Source of the DNA: Campylobacter sp. RM6914
GTDB lineage: Bacteria; Campylobacterota; Campylobacteria; Campylobacterales; Campylobacteraceae
Reading direction: 5' to 3'
Assembly (NCBI RefSeq): GCF_004803835.1
Contig: NZ_CP012545.1
Span: forward strand, 434,001 to 498,000
DNA: 64,000 nucleotides
The notes beneath the pieces are model-generated. The model searched no databases, was not told the DNA's origin, and worked only from the letters and a program-made list of their open reading frames with translations. Both the position numbers and the translations under genes were made by a program. Shown here piece after piece: positions 23,491 through 30,845 of this stretch; position 1 is the first letter of the stretch; every line of letters begins with the position of its first letter.

Positions 23491-23975
23491 TTTCCTACCT
23501 CCAAACTCTCAATCTTTGGCACTATTCTAAAGTTGTCTTTTACCACTCTTTTTAGTCCAAGCTTTACCAAGTCCTCGTCTTTTAGCTCGGCAAGAGCTTC
23601 TTTGTTTGGAACTTCGCTATAGGTTATGCACTCTTTGGCCAGTCCAAACGCCTTTATAGAGCTGATTAGGCTTTCAAGCTTTGCCTTTACTTTAGGTATA
23701 CTTACGCTCTTGCTTATGCGATAACCGATCTCGCCAAATGTGAATTCTTTACTTCTTTTTTCGGCAAATTCGGCTTTATTATCCTCACAAAATATAGTGA
23801 TTTGTTGCTCGATAAAGTTCTTTTCGCTCTCAAGCCTTTCAACCTCGCTCTTTCTAGCCTCTTTTATTCTGTTACATTCAAGCGTTACTTCACCGTTGAT
23901 TTTTTCGATCCCTACGCTTACTTCGCATAATCTTTTTAAAGCGACATCTACGTCGCTAAAACTATTTATTTGCAT
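23487..23975 (-). CDS. gam: Host-nuclease inhibitor Gam
   Basis: 162 residues of the Mu Gam family. A long N-terminal coiled-coil pair (CNRIKEARKSEVERLESEKN; NKAEFAEKRSKEFTFGEIGY) precedes a compact C-terminal part (LVKLGLKRVVKDNFRIVPK). Gam dimers bind free DNA ends and shield them from RecBCD-type nucleases during transposition. Mu places gam in the early region as here. Confidence 0.9.
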   Translation of the reverse strand: MQINSFSDVDVALKRLCEVSVGIEKINGEVTLECNRIKEARKSEVERLESEKNFIEQQITIFCEDNKAEFAEKRSKEFTFGEIGYRISKSVSIPKVKAKLESLISSIKAFGLAKECITYSEVPNKEALAELKDEDLVKLGLKRVVKDNFRIVPKIESLEVGK

Positions 23976-24090
23976 TTTTTACTTCCCTTTCTACTTTAAA
24001 TTTCTTGATATGTCTTGCCTTTAAGACATATCCGTATTTTAGGCAGATAGCTAAATTTCTACTAGCTTTTTTAACTATCCGCAAAGCCAT
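23962..24090 (-). CDS. Possible 42-residue basic peptide before gam
   Basis: An open frame from ATG 24090 (MALRIVKKASRNLAICLKYG) overlaps the gam start by 14 bases and abuts the upstream deoxyribosyltransferase-like gene. It has no clear ribosome site, so translation would rely on coupling. No family was recognised. Confidence 0.35.
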   Translation of the reverse strand: MALRIVKKASRNLAICLKYGYVLKARHIKKFKVEREVKNANK

Positions 24091-24453
24091 TTAAAAGCCA
24101 AACCCGCCGTCTAAATCAAGCTCGGTTATGCCAAGCTCTCTTGCGTATTCTCGTTCTTTTTTCATACCTTCGCTAAGATGACTATCTGGATGCAAGTCAT
24201 AAAAATACGCATAAGAGCAGTGGCTAAGCAGCTCAAGCCCGGCTTCAAGCACTTGCTCTCTATCTTTTTGCTCGTCAAATATCTCGCTAAAAGCCAGTAT
24301 AGGGCTAATAGGCATATATCCAGCTTCTCTTACTCTTTTGCAAGTATCTCTAGCTATGCGTTTTGCTAAGAATGGGCGATTTAATTCGCTTACACCGCGC
24401 AATCCCGCATAAGGCGTAGCTACATAGACAAGCCTCATAGTTGTTTTACTCAT
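24091..24453 (-). CDS. Nucleoside 2-deoxyribosyltransferase-like protein (DUF4406-type)
   Basis: 120 residues with the family layout. It starts with a strand and phosphate-type turn (RLVYVATPYAG), then CKRVREAGYMPISPILAFSE, and ends with a strand and an SEGMKKEREYARELGI segment carrying the S-x-GMxxE signature. Members occur in many phages, probably handling nucleotides or ADP-ribose-like substrates; the substrate here is unknown. It is part of the early operon. Confidence 0.8.
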   Translation of the reverse strand: MSKTTMRLVYVATPYAGLRGVSELNRPFLAKRIARDTCKRVREAGYMPISPILAFSEIFDEQKDREQVLEAGLELLSHCSYAYFYDLHPDSHLSEGMKKEREYARELGITELDLDGGFGF

Positions 24454-24517
24454 TTATTATCCTTTCTTAAAAATTTGATTTTATGAGACGCTCCAAGAAG
24501 CGCCCGAAAAATCAAAT

Positions 24518-24736
24518 CTAAGCTGCGGTATCCACAATCTTGCCGTCGAATTTTCTGATGATATATCTGCCTATTTGCCTAAAAAGCGAACTTGAGTAGT
24601 CTGCCTTGTTTCCTTTTATCATTTTTCCTAGCCTTACGCCCGTTATCTCGCCTTTTGCATTTATGCTCATCTTAAAGCCCTTATCCTCGAAATTCTTTAC
24701 GATCTGCCTAAGTCCCTCTGCCTGATCAACTCTCAT
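24518..24736 (-). CDS. Hypothetical early protein
   Basis: 72 residues, starting right after the MuB gene with 2 bases between (RVDQAEGLRQIVKNFEDKGF; SSLFRQIGRYIIRKFDGKIV). It has a good ribosome site inside the end of B (AAGGAGATAAAG). No family was recognised; coupling to B suggests a replication or transposition accessory role. Confidence 0.55.
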   Translation of the reverse strand: MRVDQAEGLRQIVKNFEDKGFKMSINAKGEITGVRLGKMIKGNKADYSSSLFRQIGRYIIRKFDGKIVDTAA

Positions 24737-24738
24737 CT

Positions 24739-25638
24739 TTATCTCCTTACTTGATATACTAGGTTTGCGGCCGCTCGCTCTTCGTAGCCTATCGCCATAT
24801 TTAGCGCCGTTTTTTCAAAAAAGCGCGCGTTATCGCCCCCGGCTAAAAACTCGCATACATCGCTACCAAGCCCCGACATCTCGCCTATTTTTAAAAGCTC
24901 ATCACGGCTTAACGTCATCTCTGGCGAATAGGTTAAACGGCTTTGCAAATATCCGCCAAGCTTATCAATTCGCTTTTTAAGCACGCTAAGTCCTACGGCT
25001 ATTACCGTTATGCCAAGCTCTTTGCGTTTAGCATATTCGTAAATTTCTCTTAAAAGCTCAAATTTTCGCTCAAATGTCAAATCATTATCTCGCACGAACA
25101 AATCCGCCTCGTCTATTACGATTAGACGCGTTTTATTCGCACTTATGACCTCGCAAAAACGCTCAAATTTATCATCCGTGTTTCCGTGACCCGGCTTTTC
25201 GCCCACCGCTCTTAAAAGCAGGCTCATAAATGCGCTTGCGCTTAGGCTTTTGCGTGCTTTTACATATATGCCGCCAAGTTCGCACGTTACCGTTTCTAGC
25301 AAGTATGTTTTACCCATACCGCTTTCGCCTAAAATCAACTCAAAAAAGCTGTAATTTGTGGCATTCATCTTAAAAATCCTATCTCTGATTTTTTCTTGAG
25401 CCAGACTTAGCCAAACTTCGCTTTTAGGCACACACACGTCATTTGTAGGCGTGTTTTTAGCGATTATTTTGTCCAAAAACGCTTCGATTGATGCCCTGTA
25501 AAGCTCTGCATTCGCCGAATCGTATTTCTCGTTTAAAATACCGCTTACGGTGCCTTCTCCCTTGCCGATATGCTTTGCTAAAACTGCGTTTGTTACGCCG
25601 TAAGCCTTGCACGCTTCAAATTTCTCTTTTAAATTCAT
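24739..25638 (-). CDS. Transposition activator ATPase MuB
   Basis: 299 residues. An N-terminal helix-turn-helix (AVLAKHIGKGEGTVSGILNE) is followed by an AAA+ ATPase with Walker A GESGMGKT (about 104-111) and Walker B RLIVIDEADLF (about 168). Mu B (312 residues) has the same layout. It binds target DNA as filaments and delivers it to the transposase. It lies one small ORF downstream of MuA. Confidence 0.93.
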   Translation of the reverse strand: MNLKEKFEACKAYGVTNAVLAKHIGKGEGTVSGILNEKYDSANAELYRASIEAFLDKIIAKNTPTNDVCVPKSEVWLSLAQEKIRDRIFKMNATNYSFFELILGESGMGKTYLLETVTCELGGIYVKARKSLSASAFMSLLLRAVGEKPGHGNTDDKFERFCEVISANKTRLIVIDEADLFVRDNDLTFERKFELLREIYEYAKRKELGITVIAVGLSVLKKRIDKLGGYLQSRLTYSPEMTLSRDELLKIGEMSGLGSDVCEFLAGGDNARFFEKTALNMAIGYEERAAANLVYQVRR

Positions 25639-25662
25639 GACTGCGTTTCCTTTCTAAAAACG

Positions 25663-25782
25663 TTATATCTGCCAAATATCTTTTTTTTTGACACATAAAG
25701 CATTTTTTAGGTGTGCGGCTTCGTATCGCTTTGCGATATACTCCGCCTTTTCGAGAAGACACGGACGCAAAGCAGTTTGCAT
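25663..25782 (-). CDS. Possible 39-residue peptide between MuA and MuB
   Basis: An open frame from ATG 25782 (MQTALRPCLLEKAEYIAKRY) to TAA 25663, filling the 162-base gap between the transposase and B. It has a weak ribosome site (AGTAGG). No function is recognised. The rest of the gap holds only the B ribosome site (AGAAAGGAAA). Confidence 0.4.
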   Translation of the reverse strand: MQTALRPCLLEKAEYIAKRYEAAHLKNALCVKKKDIWQI

Positions 25783-25800
25783 CCTACTTCGTGCCTTCTC

Positions 25801-27795
25801 TCACATTGCATTTAAAAGCTCCTCGTTGCTCATCGCTATTTTTTTATTGATTTTTCTAGTTTTCTCATTTTTCACTTTGGTTTCGTGTGCTAGGCCGCTG
25901 TAAGGCGTGATGGTATTTGTGCGTTTATATAGATTTGAGTAGTAGCTAAACGCCTCACGGACGGCTCTTACCACGCTTTCGTTTCTTGCGATTATCGCAC
26001 GGACTTTTTCGTGATCTCTAGGATCGACCCTATCCATTAGTGCTGCTTCGCAGATTAGTTTATGCTTATCAATATCTACGATATTTACGTGCTCGTAGTC
26101 TTTTTCGTTTATCCTTACTTCCACGCTCTCGCCGTTTAATTTGCTTAGTTTTGGATGACTATAAGTTCGTCTTTCATTCATTATCATTAGGCTTACCGAG
26201 CTATTTTTTACCTTTATGCTTCTACGCTCGCTAAATATAAAATCAAGCGTAGTTTCGTCAAACACCGCCTTTGGTTTGCGTTCTAGTTTTTCTAAAAACG
26301 ATGCCATAGGATAGATCTTGCGGTTTGCGTTATAGTGTTCGTTCCACCATCTGACCGCTTTTTCAAAATAAGCTATAAACGCCTCGAAATCAAGCGGATT
26401 TTCCTTCATATATTTTTTTAAAATTTCTTGATTTTCGCGTTTATCTTTGTGATAGCTCACCCCACCGCCGCACTCTGATATGATCATTTCAGCCATTCGA
26501 CGTTGGACGTGGTTAAATATATTTTCTATCGGTTTTGCCCTCGAGTTGCCCGGCTTTGCTTTTTTGTGGCGCATATTTGGCGCTAAGTCGTCAAAGTCCT
26601 TAAATTTTATGCCGCTTAGCTGACTTCGCACCTGCTCGATGTAGTTACTTAGCTCGGGTTTGCCGTTATCGGTATATATCGCATCCGCCACCCCAAAGCG
26701 CAGAGCCATCTTTAGGCTATTTCCCACGCTTAGACGGTTATACTTGCCAAAAACTACGTCCACGCCTATTATCGCTCCGCTTCCCATATCTATCCACACG
26801 TATGCGTTTGGATTTACTACCTCTCCGTCGGGGCTTATCGCGTTAAAGTCAAACACTATCTGATCTCCGCAGACTAGCTCCATGCTCTCGTAGCAGTTTA
26901 GATCGCGTATCAAAAACGAAGCTATCTCGTTTCTGACCCCTCTATCGCCTGCGGTTGCACGAAGTAGCATGGCTTTTATCTCGGGAGTTGCGATAAGACG
27001 CGCAAAGCTCTTGTAAGAGCCTATTTTCAGGTTGTTTTTGCGTGCGTAAATTTCAAGTTGCTCGTATGTGAATGTCTTTGAGCTTAGCGGGTTATGCAGC
27101 ATAAATCCCACCGCCCACTCTAAAGCGCTCATCTCAAAGCTAGAGCTTTTAAAACTAGCCTTAAAATCAATGCTTAACTCATCGTCGCTTACTTGCACTT
27201 CATCTATTTTTTGCTCTTTAGCCCACGCGTAAAGCGTCTTTAGGCTCACGCCGTATTTTTCCGCCACGCCTTTGCCCCATAGCGTTTTACTCATACCTTT
27301 TGGACAGGCGTTTAGTTCGGCTACGGCTTTTGCTTTGTTCATGTTTTCTAAATCCTTGATTTTTATGTTTATGGGGGCTTTGGTTTCGTTTTTTACCGCT
27401 AATTTTTTGCTATCTTGTGCGCATACGCAAACATTTTTATCCCCGCCAAACTCCCTATCTCGCACATTTTCCAAACAAAAGCGCTCATCATATCTAGCGT
27501 CCACGCCGCCGTCAGAGTCGGTGCGACTATCGCTATTAGTATTAACCACGCTATCCATTGCGCTAAGACCGCTTTCATTGATATTTTCCTTTTTTATATT
27601 GCTATTTTCATCGTCGATCCAGATTTGGAGGACTTTGCCGCCACGACCGATGCCATCGGTGTATGAATACGAAAAATATTTCGTATCAATAGTTAAAATT
27701 TTTTGACAGCTATTTTGGGCTTTAACTACACATCTTTGTAGTTTTCTTAAATTCACGCCCAAAATCGCCGCCGCCTCTTTGCTATTTACCCACAT
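25801..27795 (-). CDS. Mu-like transposase A
   Basis: 664 residues, essentially the length of Mu A (663). The N-terminus has a winged-helix DNA-binding part (VNSKEAAAILGVNLRKLQRC) and further helix-turn-helix elements (VAEKYGVSLKTLYAWAKEQK). The catalytic core carries the DDE triad in AYVWIDMGSG (about residue 334), IYTDNGKPE (about 375) and AKPIENIFNHV (about 424). It joins phage ends to target DNA for integration and for replicative transposition. Confidence 0.96.
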   Translation of the reverse strand: MWVNSKEAAAILGVNLRKLQRCVVKAQNSCQKILTIDTKYFSYSYTDGIGRGGKVLQIWIDDENSNIKKENINESGLSAMDSVVNTNSDSRTDSDGGVDARYDERFCLENVRDREFGGDKNVCVCAQDSKKLAVKNETKAPINIKIKDLENMNKAKAVAELNACPKGMSKTLWGKGVAEKYGVSLKTLYAWAKEQKIDEVQVSDDELSIDFKASFKSSSFEMSALEWAVGFMLHNPLSSKTFTYEQLEIYARKNNLKIGSYKSFARLIATPEIKAMLLRATAGDRGVRNEIASFLIRDLNCYESMELVCGDQIVFDFNAISPDGEVVNPNAYVWIDMGSGAIIGVDVVFGKYNRLSVGNSLKMALRFGVADAIYTDNGKPELSNYIEQVRSQLSGIKFKDFDDLAPNMRHKKAKPGNSRAKPIENIFNHVQRRMAEMIISECGGGVSYHKDKRENQEILKKYMKENPLDFEAFIAYFEKAVRWWNEHYNANRKIYPMASFLEKLERKPKAVFDETTLDFIFSERRSIKVKNSSVSLMIMNERRTYSHPKLSKLNGESVEVRINEKDYEHVNIVDIDKHKLICEAALMDRVDPRDHEKVRAIIARNESVVRAVREAFSYYSNLYKRTNTITPYSGLAHETKVKNEKTRKINKKIAMSNEELLNAM

Positions 27796-27805
27796 ATTTG
27801 TCGCC

Positions 27806-27973
27806 TTACGCTACTTTTATCCCGTCTTTTTCAAGCACTTTTTTAGCTTTTTTGCTAATGTAGCCCTTATAAAAGCTACTTAGACTAAGCCCGCGCATCT
27901 CGCAGTAGTCTTTTAGATCGTATTTCATCTTTTGCTTTACCGCCTTTGCGACAGGCGTTACTCTCTTTCCCAT
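27806..27973 (-). CDS. Ner-like small DNA-binding protein
   Basis: 55 residues from ATG 27973, with ribosome site AAAGGAG. The stretch YDLKDYCEMRGLSLSSFYKG and the following helix recall the helix-turn-helix of Ner (LSLSAL...). It lies directly before the transposase, as ner does in Mu, and the position is the main support. Ner represses early transcription after infection. It is shorter than Mu Ner (75). Confidence 0.6.
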   Translation of the reverse strand: MGKRVTPVAKAVKQKMKYDLKDYCEMRGLSLSSFYKGYISKKAKKVLEKDGIKVA

Positions 27974-27991
27974 CTTTTACTCCTTTACTAG

Positions 27992-28012
27992 AAATTTCAT
28001 TACTAAACCAAA
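27992..28012 (-). promoter_or_regulatory. Operator-like 21-bp motif, copy 1
   Basis: On the minus strand it reads TTTGGTTTAGTAATGAAATT and one further T. The same motif with 2 differences lies on the plus strand at 28455-28475. It lies just before the ner ribosome site, and its upper edge is 24 bases from the -10 box of the plus-strand gene at 28081. It may be a binding site for the repressor or Ner. Confidence 0.5.
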
Positions 28013-28036
28013 TTTCCACTTTAAAGACCCCTTTGA

Positions 28037-28042
28037 TATAAT
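28037..28042 (+). promoter_or_regulatory. -10 box for the gene at 28081
   Basis: TATAAT in the context CCTTTGATATAATTA, matching the Campylobacter-type sigma-70 pattern (TTTG-N-TATAAT). The start codon is 39 bases downstream with a strong AAAGGAG site. Transcription would run against the early operon. Confidence 0.7.
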
Positions 28043-28080
28043 TATGCTACCAACAAATTTCACACAAAGGAGTCGTTAAA

Positions 28081-28281
28081 ATGGAAAAATTAAGCCAAAA
28101 CGCTAAAGAGCGACTGGCTCTAAATATATTAGAGAAACTTGGATGCTTTAAAGAGGCTAAACGTATAGCCTCCAAGTCAAACTTAAAATCTCACGGGCTA
28201 CCCGAAGATAGCGTGAAATATCTCACAAATCGCTATATTACCGCTCTTGAGATGATTGACGAAGTTTGCGAAGCTCGTTAG
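28081..28281 (+). CDS. Small plus-strand gene inside the early control region
   Basis: 66 residues with its own promoter and a strong ribosome site (CAAAGGAGTCG). It is helical (KLSQNAKERLALNILEKLGC; YLTNRYITALEMIDEVCEAR). It overlaps the end of the convergent minus-strand gene by 44 bases. Its transcript would be antisense to the leader of the early operon. No family was recognised; a role in the lysis-lysogeny choice is possible from place only. Confidence 0.65.
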   Translation: MEKLSQNAKERLALNILEKLGCFKEAKRIASKSNLKSHGLPEDSVKYLTNRYITALEMIDEVCEAR

Positions 28282-28435
28282 CTAAAAGTATGACTACAGG
28301 GGTTAAATCATACCCCTGCAAAGCTCTTTTTTCTCTACAAAGCACGACCTCGGCATCCTCTTCTAAGAACATCTTAGCGATCAGCTCATCTCTTTGCTTA
28401 GACTGCTCTGTTCTAAGCTCGCTTATTTTACTCAT
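28238..28435 (-). CDS. First gene of the early operon, unknown
   Basis: 65 residues, starting 100 bases below the early promoter with a strong site (AAAGGAGCAGG). It is acidic in the middle and helical at the ends (KISELRTEQSKQRDELIAKM; VILLANELRKLRQ). Its end overlaps the convergent gene at 28081. It is the first product expected after induction. No family was recognised. Confidence 0.65.
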   Translation of the reverse strand: MSKISELRTEQSKQRDELIAKMFLEEDAEVVLCREKRALQGYDLTPVVILLANELRKLRQSSQER

Positions 28436-28454
28436 ACCTGCTCCTTTAAAGTTT

Positions 28455-28475
28455 TTTGGTTTAACAATGAAATTT
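28455..28475 (+). promoter_or_regulatory. Operator-like 21-bp motif, copy 2
   Basis: TTTGGTTTAACAATGAAATT plus one further T, 19 of 21 identical to the inverted copy at 27992-28012. It lies between the early promoter and the ribosome site of the first early gene. Two inverted copies 443 bases apart could support DNA looping by the regulator. Confidence 0.5.
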
Positions 28476-28538
28476 AAAAGAACTCAGTTAAGAAATTTTT
28501 TGCCTTTTATAAGGTATTATTTCTTAAGTGGTTTTGAA

Positions 28539-28567
28539 ATTATACGAAAATATTTTCGTTTTGTCAA
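28539..28567 (-). promoter_or_regulatory. Early promoter of the prophage
   Basis: On the minus strand TTGACA (28567-28562), a 17-base spacer and TATAAT (28544-28539), a full consensus sigma-70 promoter. It reads towards the early genes and diverges from the repressor. Its strength and its embedded palindrome fit a promoter held silent in the lysogen. Confidence 0.85.
28544..28559. promoter_or_regulatory. Palindromic operator in the early promoter
   Basis: The 16-base perfect palindrome ACGAAAATATTTTCGT fills the spacer between the -35 and -10 boxes of the early promoter. It is 18 bases from the repressor start. Binding of the repressor here would block polymerase directly. A second inverted repeat (TTAAGAAAT/ATTTCTTAA, 28488-28527) lies beside it, over the initial transcribed region. 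Confidence 0.75.
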
Positions 28568-28576
28568 GGGATAAAA

Positions 28577-29314
28577 ATGGTTTTAGGAAAAAAAATTCGT
28601 TTAATAAGAGAAGAGCAAGGGTTGAACCAATCTGAATTGGCAGATAAGTTAAGTATTACAAGTCGAACTCTACAAAATTATGAATATGGCACCAGTATCC
28701 CAGACATAAAATTGATGCAAAAAATGGCTCAAATTTTTCAAGTGCCTATTGGGTATTTTTTAGATGACAATTTTGACGTTAGTAGCATAAAAAATGACGT
28801 AAGTCGTGTCGTAAGTAATGACGTTAGTCTAAAAAAAGCAGAAAAGCTGCAACACTTAAAAAACACCATAAGCGAACAAGAAAATAAGCTTATAAATTTA
28901 CGCTTTTTCCCTAGCGTTAGTGCAGCCGCTGGATACGGTGCAAATAACGACAATGAGAGCTTTAAAAACATACCGATTACAGCTTCTTTTTTAACAGATG
29001 TATTACGTATACCGGCTAGACAATACGACGTTATAAATGTGCTTGGTAACAGCATGGAACCGTTTTTAAAAGACGGCGATATGGTGCTTGTCTTGCCTAC
29101 GCACGAGGCCAGCAACGGCGAGATAGTCATAGCAAACCTCGGTGGTGATCTATATGTCAAAAAGCTACTTAAAGACCCGATAAAAAAGCGTATTCGTCTA
29201 ACTTCCATGAATGAGCTTTATGAAGATATAGTAGTAGAGGACGACGAGCTAGACCAGCTTAAAATCGTGGGCGTAGTTAAAAAAGTGCTTCCATCAGGTG
29301 TAATCTCGGCATAA
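28577..29314 (+). CDS. Phage repressor, HTH plus S24/LexA-type protease
   Basis: 245 residues. Residues about 1-65 are a Cro/CI-type HTH (QSELADKLSITSRTLQNYEY). The C-terminal domain is S24 family: a candidate Ala-Gly self-cleavage site in AAAGYG (about 114-119), the catalytic Ser in GNSMEP (about 158) and the Lys in DLYVKKLL (about 192). It is thus a CI-like, SOS-cleavable repressor rather than a Mu c type. It lies divergent from the early promoter, with AAGGGAT as ribosome site. Confidence 0.93.
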   Translation: MVLGKKIRLIREEQGLNQSELADKLSITSRTLQNYEYGTSIPDIKLMQKMAQIFQVPIGYFLDDNFDVSSIKNDVSRVVSNDVSLKKAEKLQHLKNTISEQENKLINLRFFPSVSAAAGYGANNDNESFKNIPITASFLTDVLRIPARQYDVINVLGNSMEPFLKDGDMVLVLPTHEASNGEIVIANLGGDLYVKKLLKDPIKKRIRLTSMNELYEDIVVEDDELDQLKIVGVVKKVLPSGVISA

Positions 29315-29533
29315 GCCCTATTTTACGTAACTTTGAAATAATTTTTGAAGTTTTGAAGCGATTTTTGAAGCAGTTTGAAGCTTAACTTTCAAAATATGAA
29401 AAAAATGCGTAAATTTTGCAAATTTTGCATTTTAGTTTCTCATTTTTTACCTTATGTCTCTAAGTCATAAAACACCGACCATTACGCTATTTGCTCCATA
29501 TTTTTTACCATTCTCACTTTTTTACCTTTTGCA
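29315..29533. other. Terminal region of the prophage (left-end equivalent), no gene
   Basis: The segment has no supported gene. It holds the TTTGAAG iterons and then an AT-rich stretch with two TGCAAAA elements on the minus strand (starting at 29533 and near 29435), either of which could be the TG-starting end. It also holds a degenerate third copy of the micro-ORF repeat: on the minus strand GGTAAAAAATGAGA and GGAGCAAATAGCGTAATG. The exact end cannot be set without the opposite flank. Confidence 0.5.
29344..29380 (+). repeat. TTTGAAG iterons near the prophage end
   Basis: Four TTTGAAG copies begin at 29344, 29352, 29364 and 29374, mostly extended to TTTTGAAGC; TTTGAAA precedes them and an inverted CTTTCAAA follows. 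The position, between the repressor and the phage end, is where transposase-binding sites lie in Mu. The motif recurs at 16334-16361. Confidence 0.6.
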
Positions 29534-29536
29534 TAA

Positions 29537-30010
29537 GATTTATCACAATATCAAAAAGATGGCAGTCAAGATGGTCTAGCTAAAGGATTTGCTAGAAAAA
29601 TGGAAAAATATTATGAAGAGTATATTTATTCTTTAGTGGGAGAAAATACGTCTAATTTATTTGTGTCATATTATGATATTTTTAAAGATACAAATCATGA
29701 ATTTGTATTTAATAGTATAGAAAAAACTTTATCTGAGCTTGGTTTATTTGCAAAATATGAATCAATTATTGATATGGACGTTAAGTTGTTTGGGTTGATC
29801 TATTTTATTATGTTTAAAAAATTTAAAATAGAACTTGAAAAGAAAGATGAGTTGCTTGGCGAGTTAAATCAAGAAATTGCAAAGTTTAAAAATGTGTATT
29901 TACATAAAAAAAATCCAAGCGCAATTAAATATCTTAAATCAAGGATCGGCAGTTCCATAGAGATATACAGCAAATATGCTATAAGGGATGTAACATATGA
30001 GCAAGTATGA
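29537..30010 (+). pseudogene. 5'-truncated partner gene of a HEPN protein
   Basis: The frame is open from 29537, just after the in-frame TAA at 29534-29536, and reads as normal protein (DLSQYQKDGSQDGLAKGFAR) up to the first ATG at 29600. No start codon or ribosome site occurs before that. From 29600 it would give 136 residues (helical, with KKFKIELEKKDELLGELNQE). The missing start at the phage boundary suggests a host gene cut by the insertion. It overlaps the HEPN gene by 14 bases. No family was recognised. A functional short form from 29600 cannot be excluded. Confidence 0.55.
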
Positions 30011-30710
30011 TGATTTTATTTTAACATCAATGTCGGTTATTTTAAAAGAGACTATTATTGCCAGTTCAGGTATAGGCGCAGGTGTGGAAACATACCCGCT
30101 ATGCGACTATATAATGCAGTCTACTTTTCTAAAAATGACAGGTTATCAAGAACAAAAAATGAAATGCATAATATGGGAAATCGCAACCAACGACTTTGAA
30201 TTTAGAAGAGATTTCTTAAGTAATAAATTTCAACTAGGAGAGTGCTCAACATATAAGGCAAAGAATGATATATACAAATCACTATGTAAGCAAATAAAAG
30301 ATTTAAATCTTTTTGATAATGCAGATATTAAAAAAAGAGTAAAAGAGGGTTCGTTTCAATTTGTAAAGAGCGTTTTTGAAAATACAAATTTAGCAATATG
30401 GGACCAATGCTCTTTTGAAAATTTTTCTAAAAGTAATATTATAAAAGAAAATCAATATTTAAAAAATAAAAATAATTTAGTGGAAAATACAATTCAAGAT
30501 AAATACGAGTTGTTATACAGTCAAAGAAACAGAATCGCACACAATACACTATCTTACCAGCAAAATTTACCAGATTTGACTGTGCTGAAGAATCAAGATG
30601 AGCATGCAAGAAATTATTTTTTATGGTTTTCTATTTTATTATTGATCGATAATATTTTTATTGAATTATATAAAATTTATCAAAAGGAATTAGAAGAAAG
30701 AATTTGGTAA
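29997..30710 (+). CDS. HEPN-domain protein
   Basis: 237 residues, AT-rich. The C-terminal part carries ELLYSQRNRIAHNTLSYQ, with the R-x4-H motif (RNRIAH) of HEPN ribonucleases, followed by a helix rich in aromatic residues (ARNYFLWFSILLLIDNIFIE). HEPN proteins usually cut RNA in toxin-antitoxin, abortive-infection or CRISPR settings. The upstream overlapping gene may be its antitoxin or sensor. Function as a defence pair is inferred. Confidence 0.7.
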   Translation: MSKYDDFILTSMSVILKETIIASSGIGAGVETYPLCDYIMQSTFLKMTGYQEQKMKCIIWEIATNDFEFRRDFLSNKFQLGECSTYKAKNDIYKSLCKQIKDLNLFDNADIKKRVKEGSFQFVKSVFENTNLAIWDQCSFENFSKSNIIKENQYLKNKNNLVENTIQDKYELLYSQRNRIAHNTLSYQQNLPDLTVLKNQDEHARNYFLWFSILLLIDNIFIELYKIYQKELEERIW

Positions 30711-30812
30711 AAATGATATAAATTTGAGCCAATATAAAGAAAATAATCATTAATATTTTATCTACTCCCTTGACCCTTGACCTACATCTATAAAAACATT
30801 TTTAAATCATAC

Positions 30813-30818
30813 TATAAT
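30813..30818 (+). promoter_or_regulatory. -10 box upstream of the cupin gene
   Basis: TATAAT 28 bases before the cupin ATG, in an AT-rich context (AATCATACTATAATTATCC). The 135-base gap between the HEPN gene and the cupin gene holds only this and the direct repeat CCCTTGACCCTTGAC. It probably marks the start of the first intact host transcript after the prophage. Confidence 0.6.
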
Positions 30819-30845
30819 TATCCGAAATAAATAAAAAGGATAAAA

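Larger units (their letters stand above)
1..29533. mobile_element. Mosaic Mu-like/P2-like prophage, open at the left window edge
   Basis: Transposition genes (MuA and MuB homologues, Ner-like, Gam, GemA) are combined with a complete P2-type contractile tail and a P2/PBSX-type head module. The Mu left-end equivalent is at high coordinate, beyond the repressor. The last base of a candidate end is set at 29533 (TTTTGCA) because the frame of the following HEPN-associated gene opens immediately after it; this boundary is an inference. The other end is not in the window, because the leftmost gene (ending at 718) is separated from the phage D gene by only 2 bases and so lies inside the element. Target-site duplication therefore cannot be checked here. 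Confidence 0.9.

Noticed and set aside
27272-27706. Plus-strand 144-codon frame opposite the transposase N-terminus
   Set aside because: Low-complexity shadow of the MuA gene with no start signals.
29431-29533. A CRISPR-like or IS-type repeat near the phage end
   Set aside because: The repeats are short, irregular and few; they fit the micro-ORF repeat and AT-rich end sequence rather than an array or IS.
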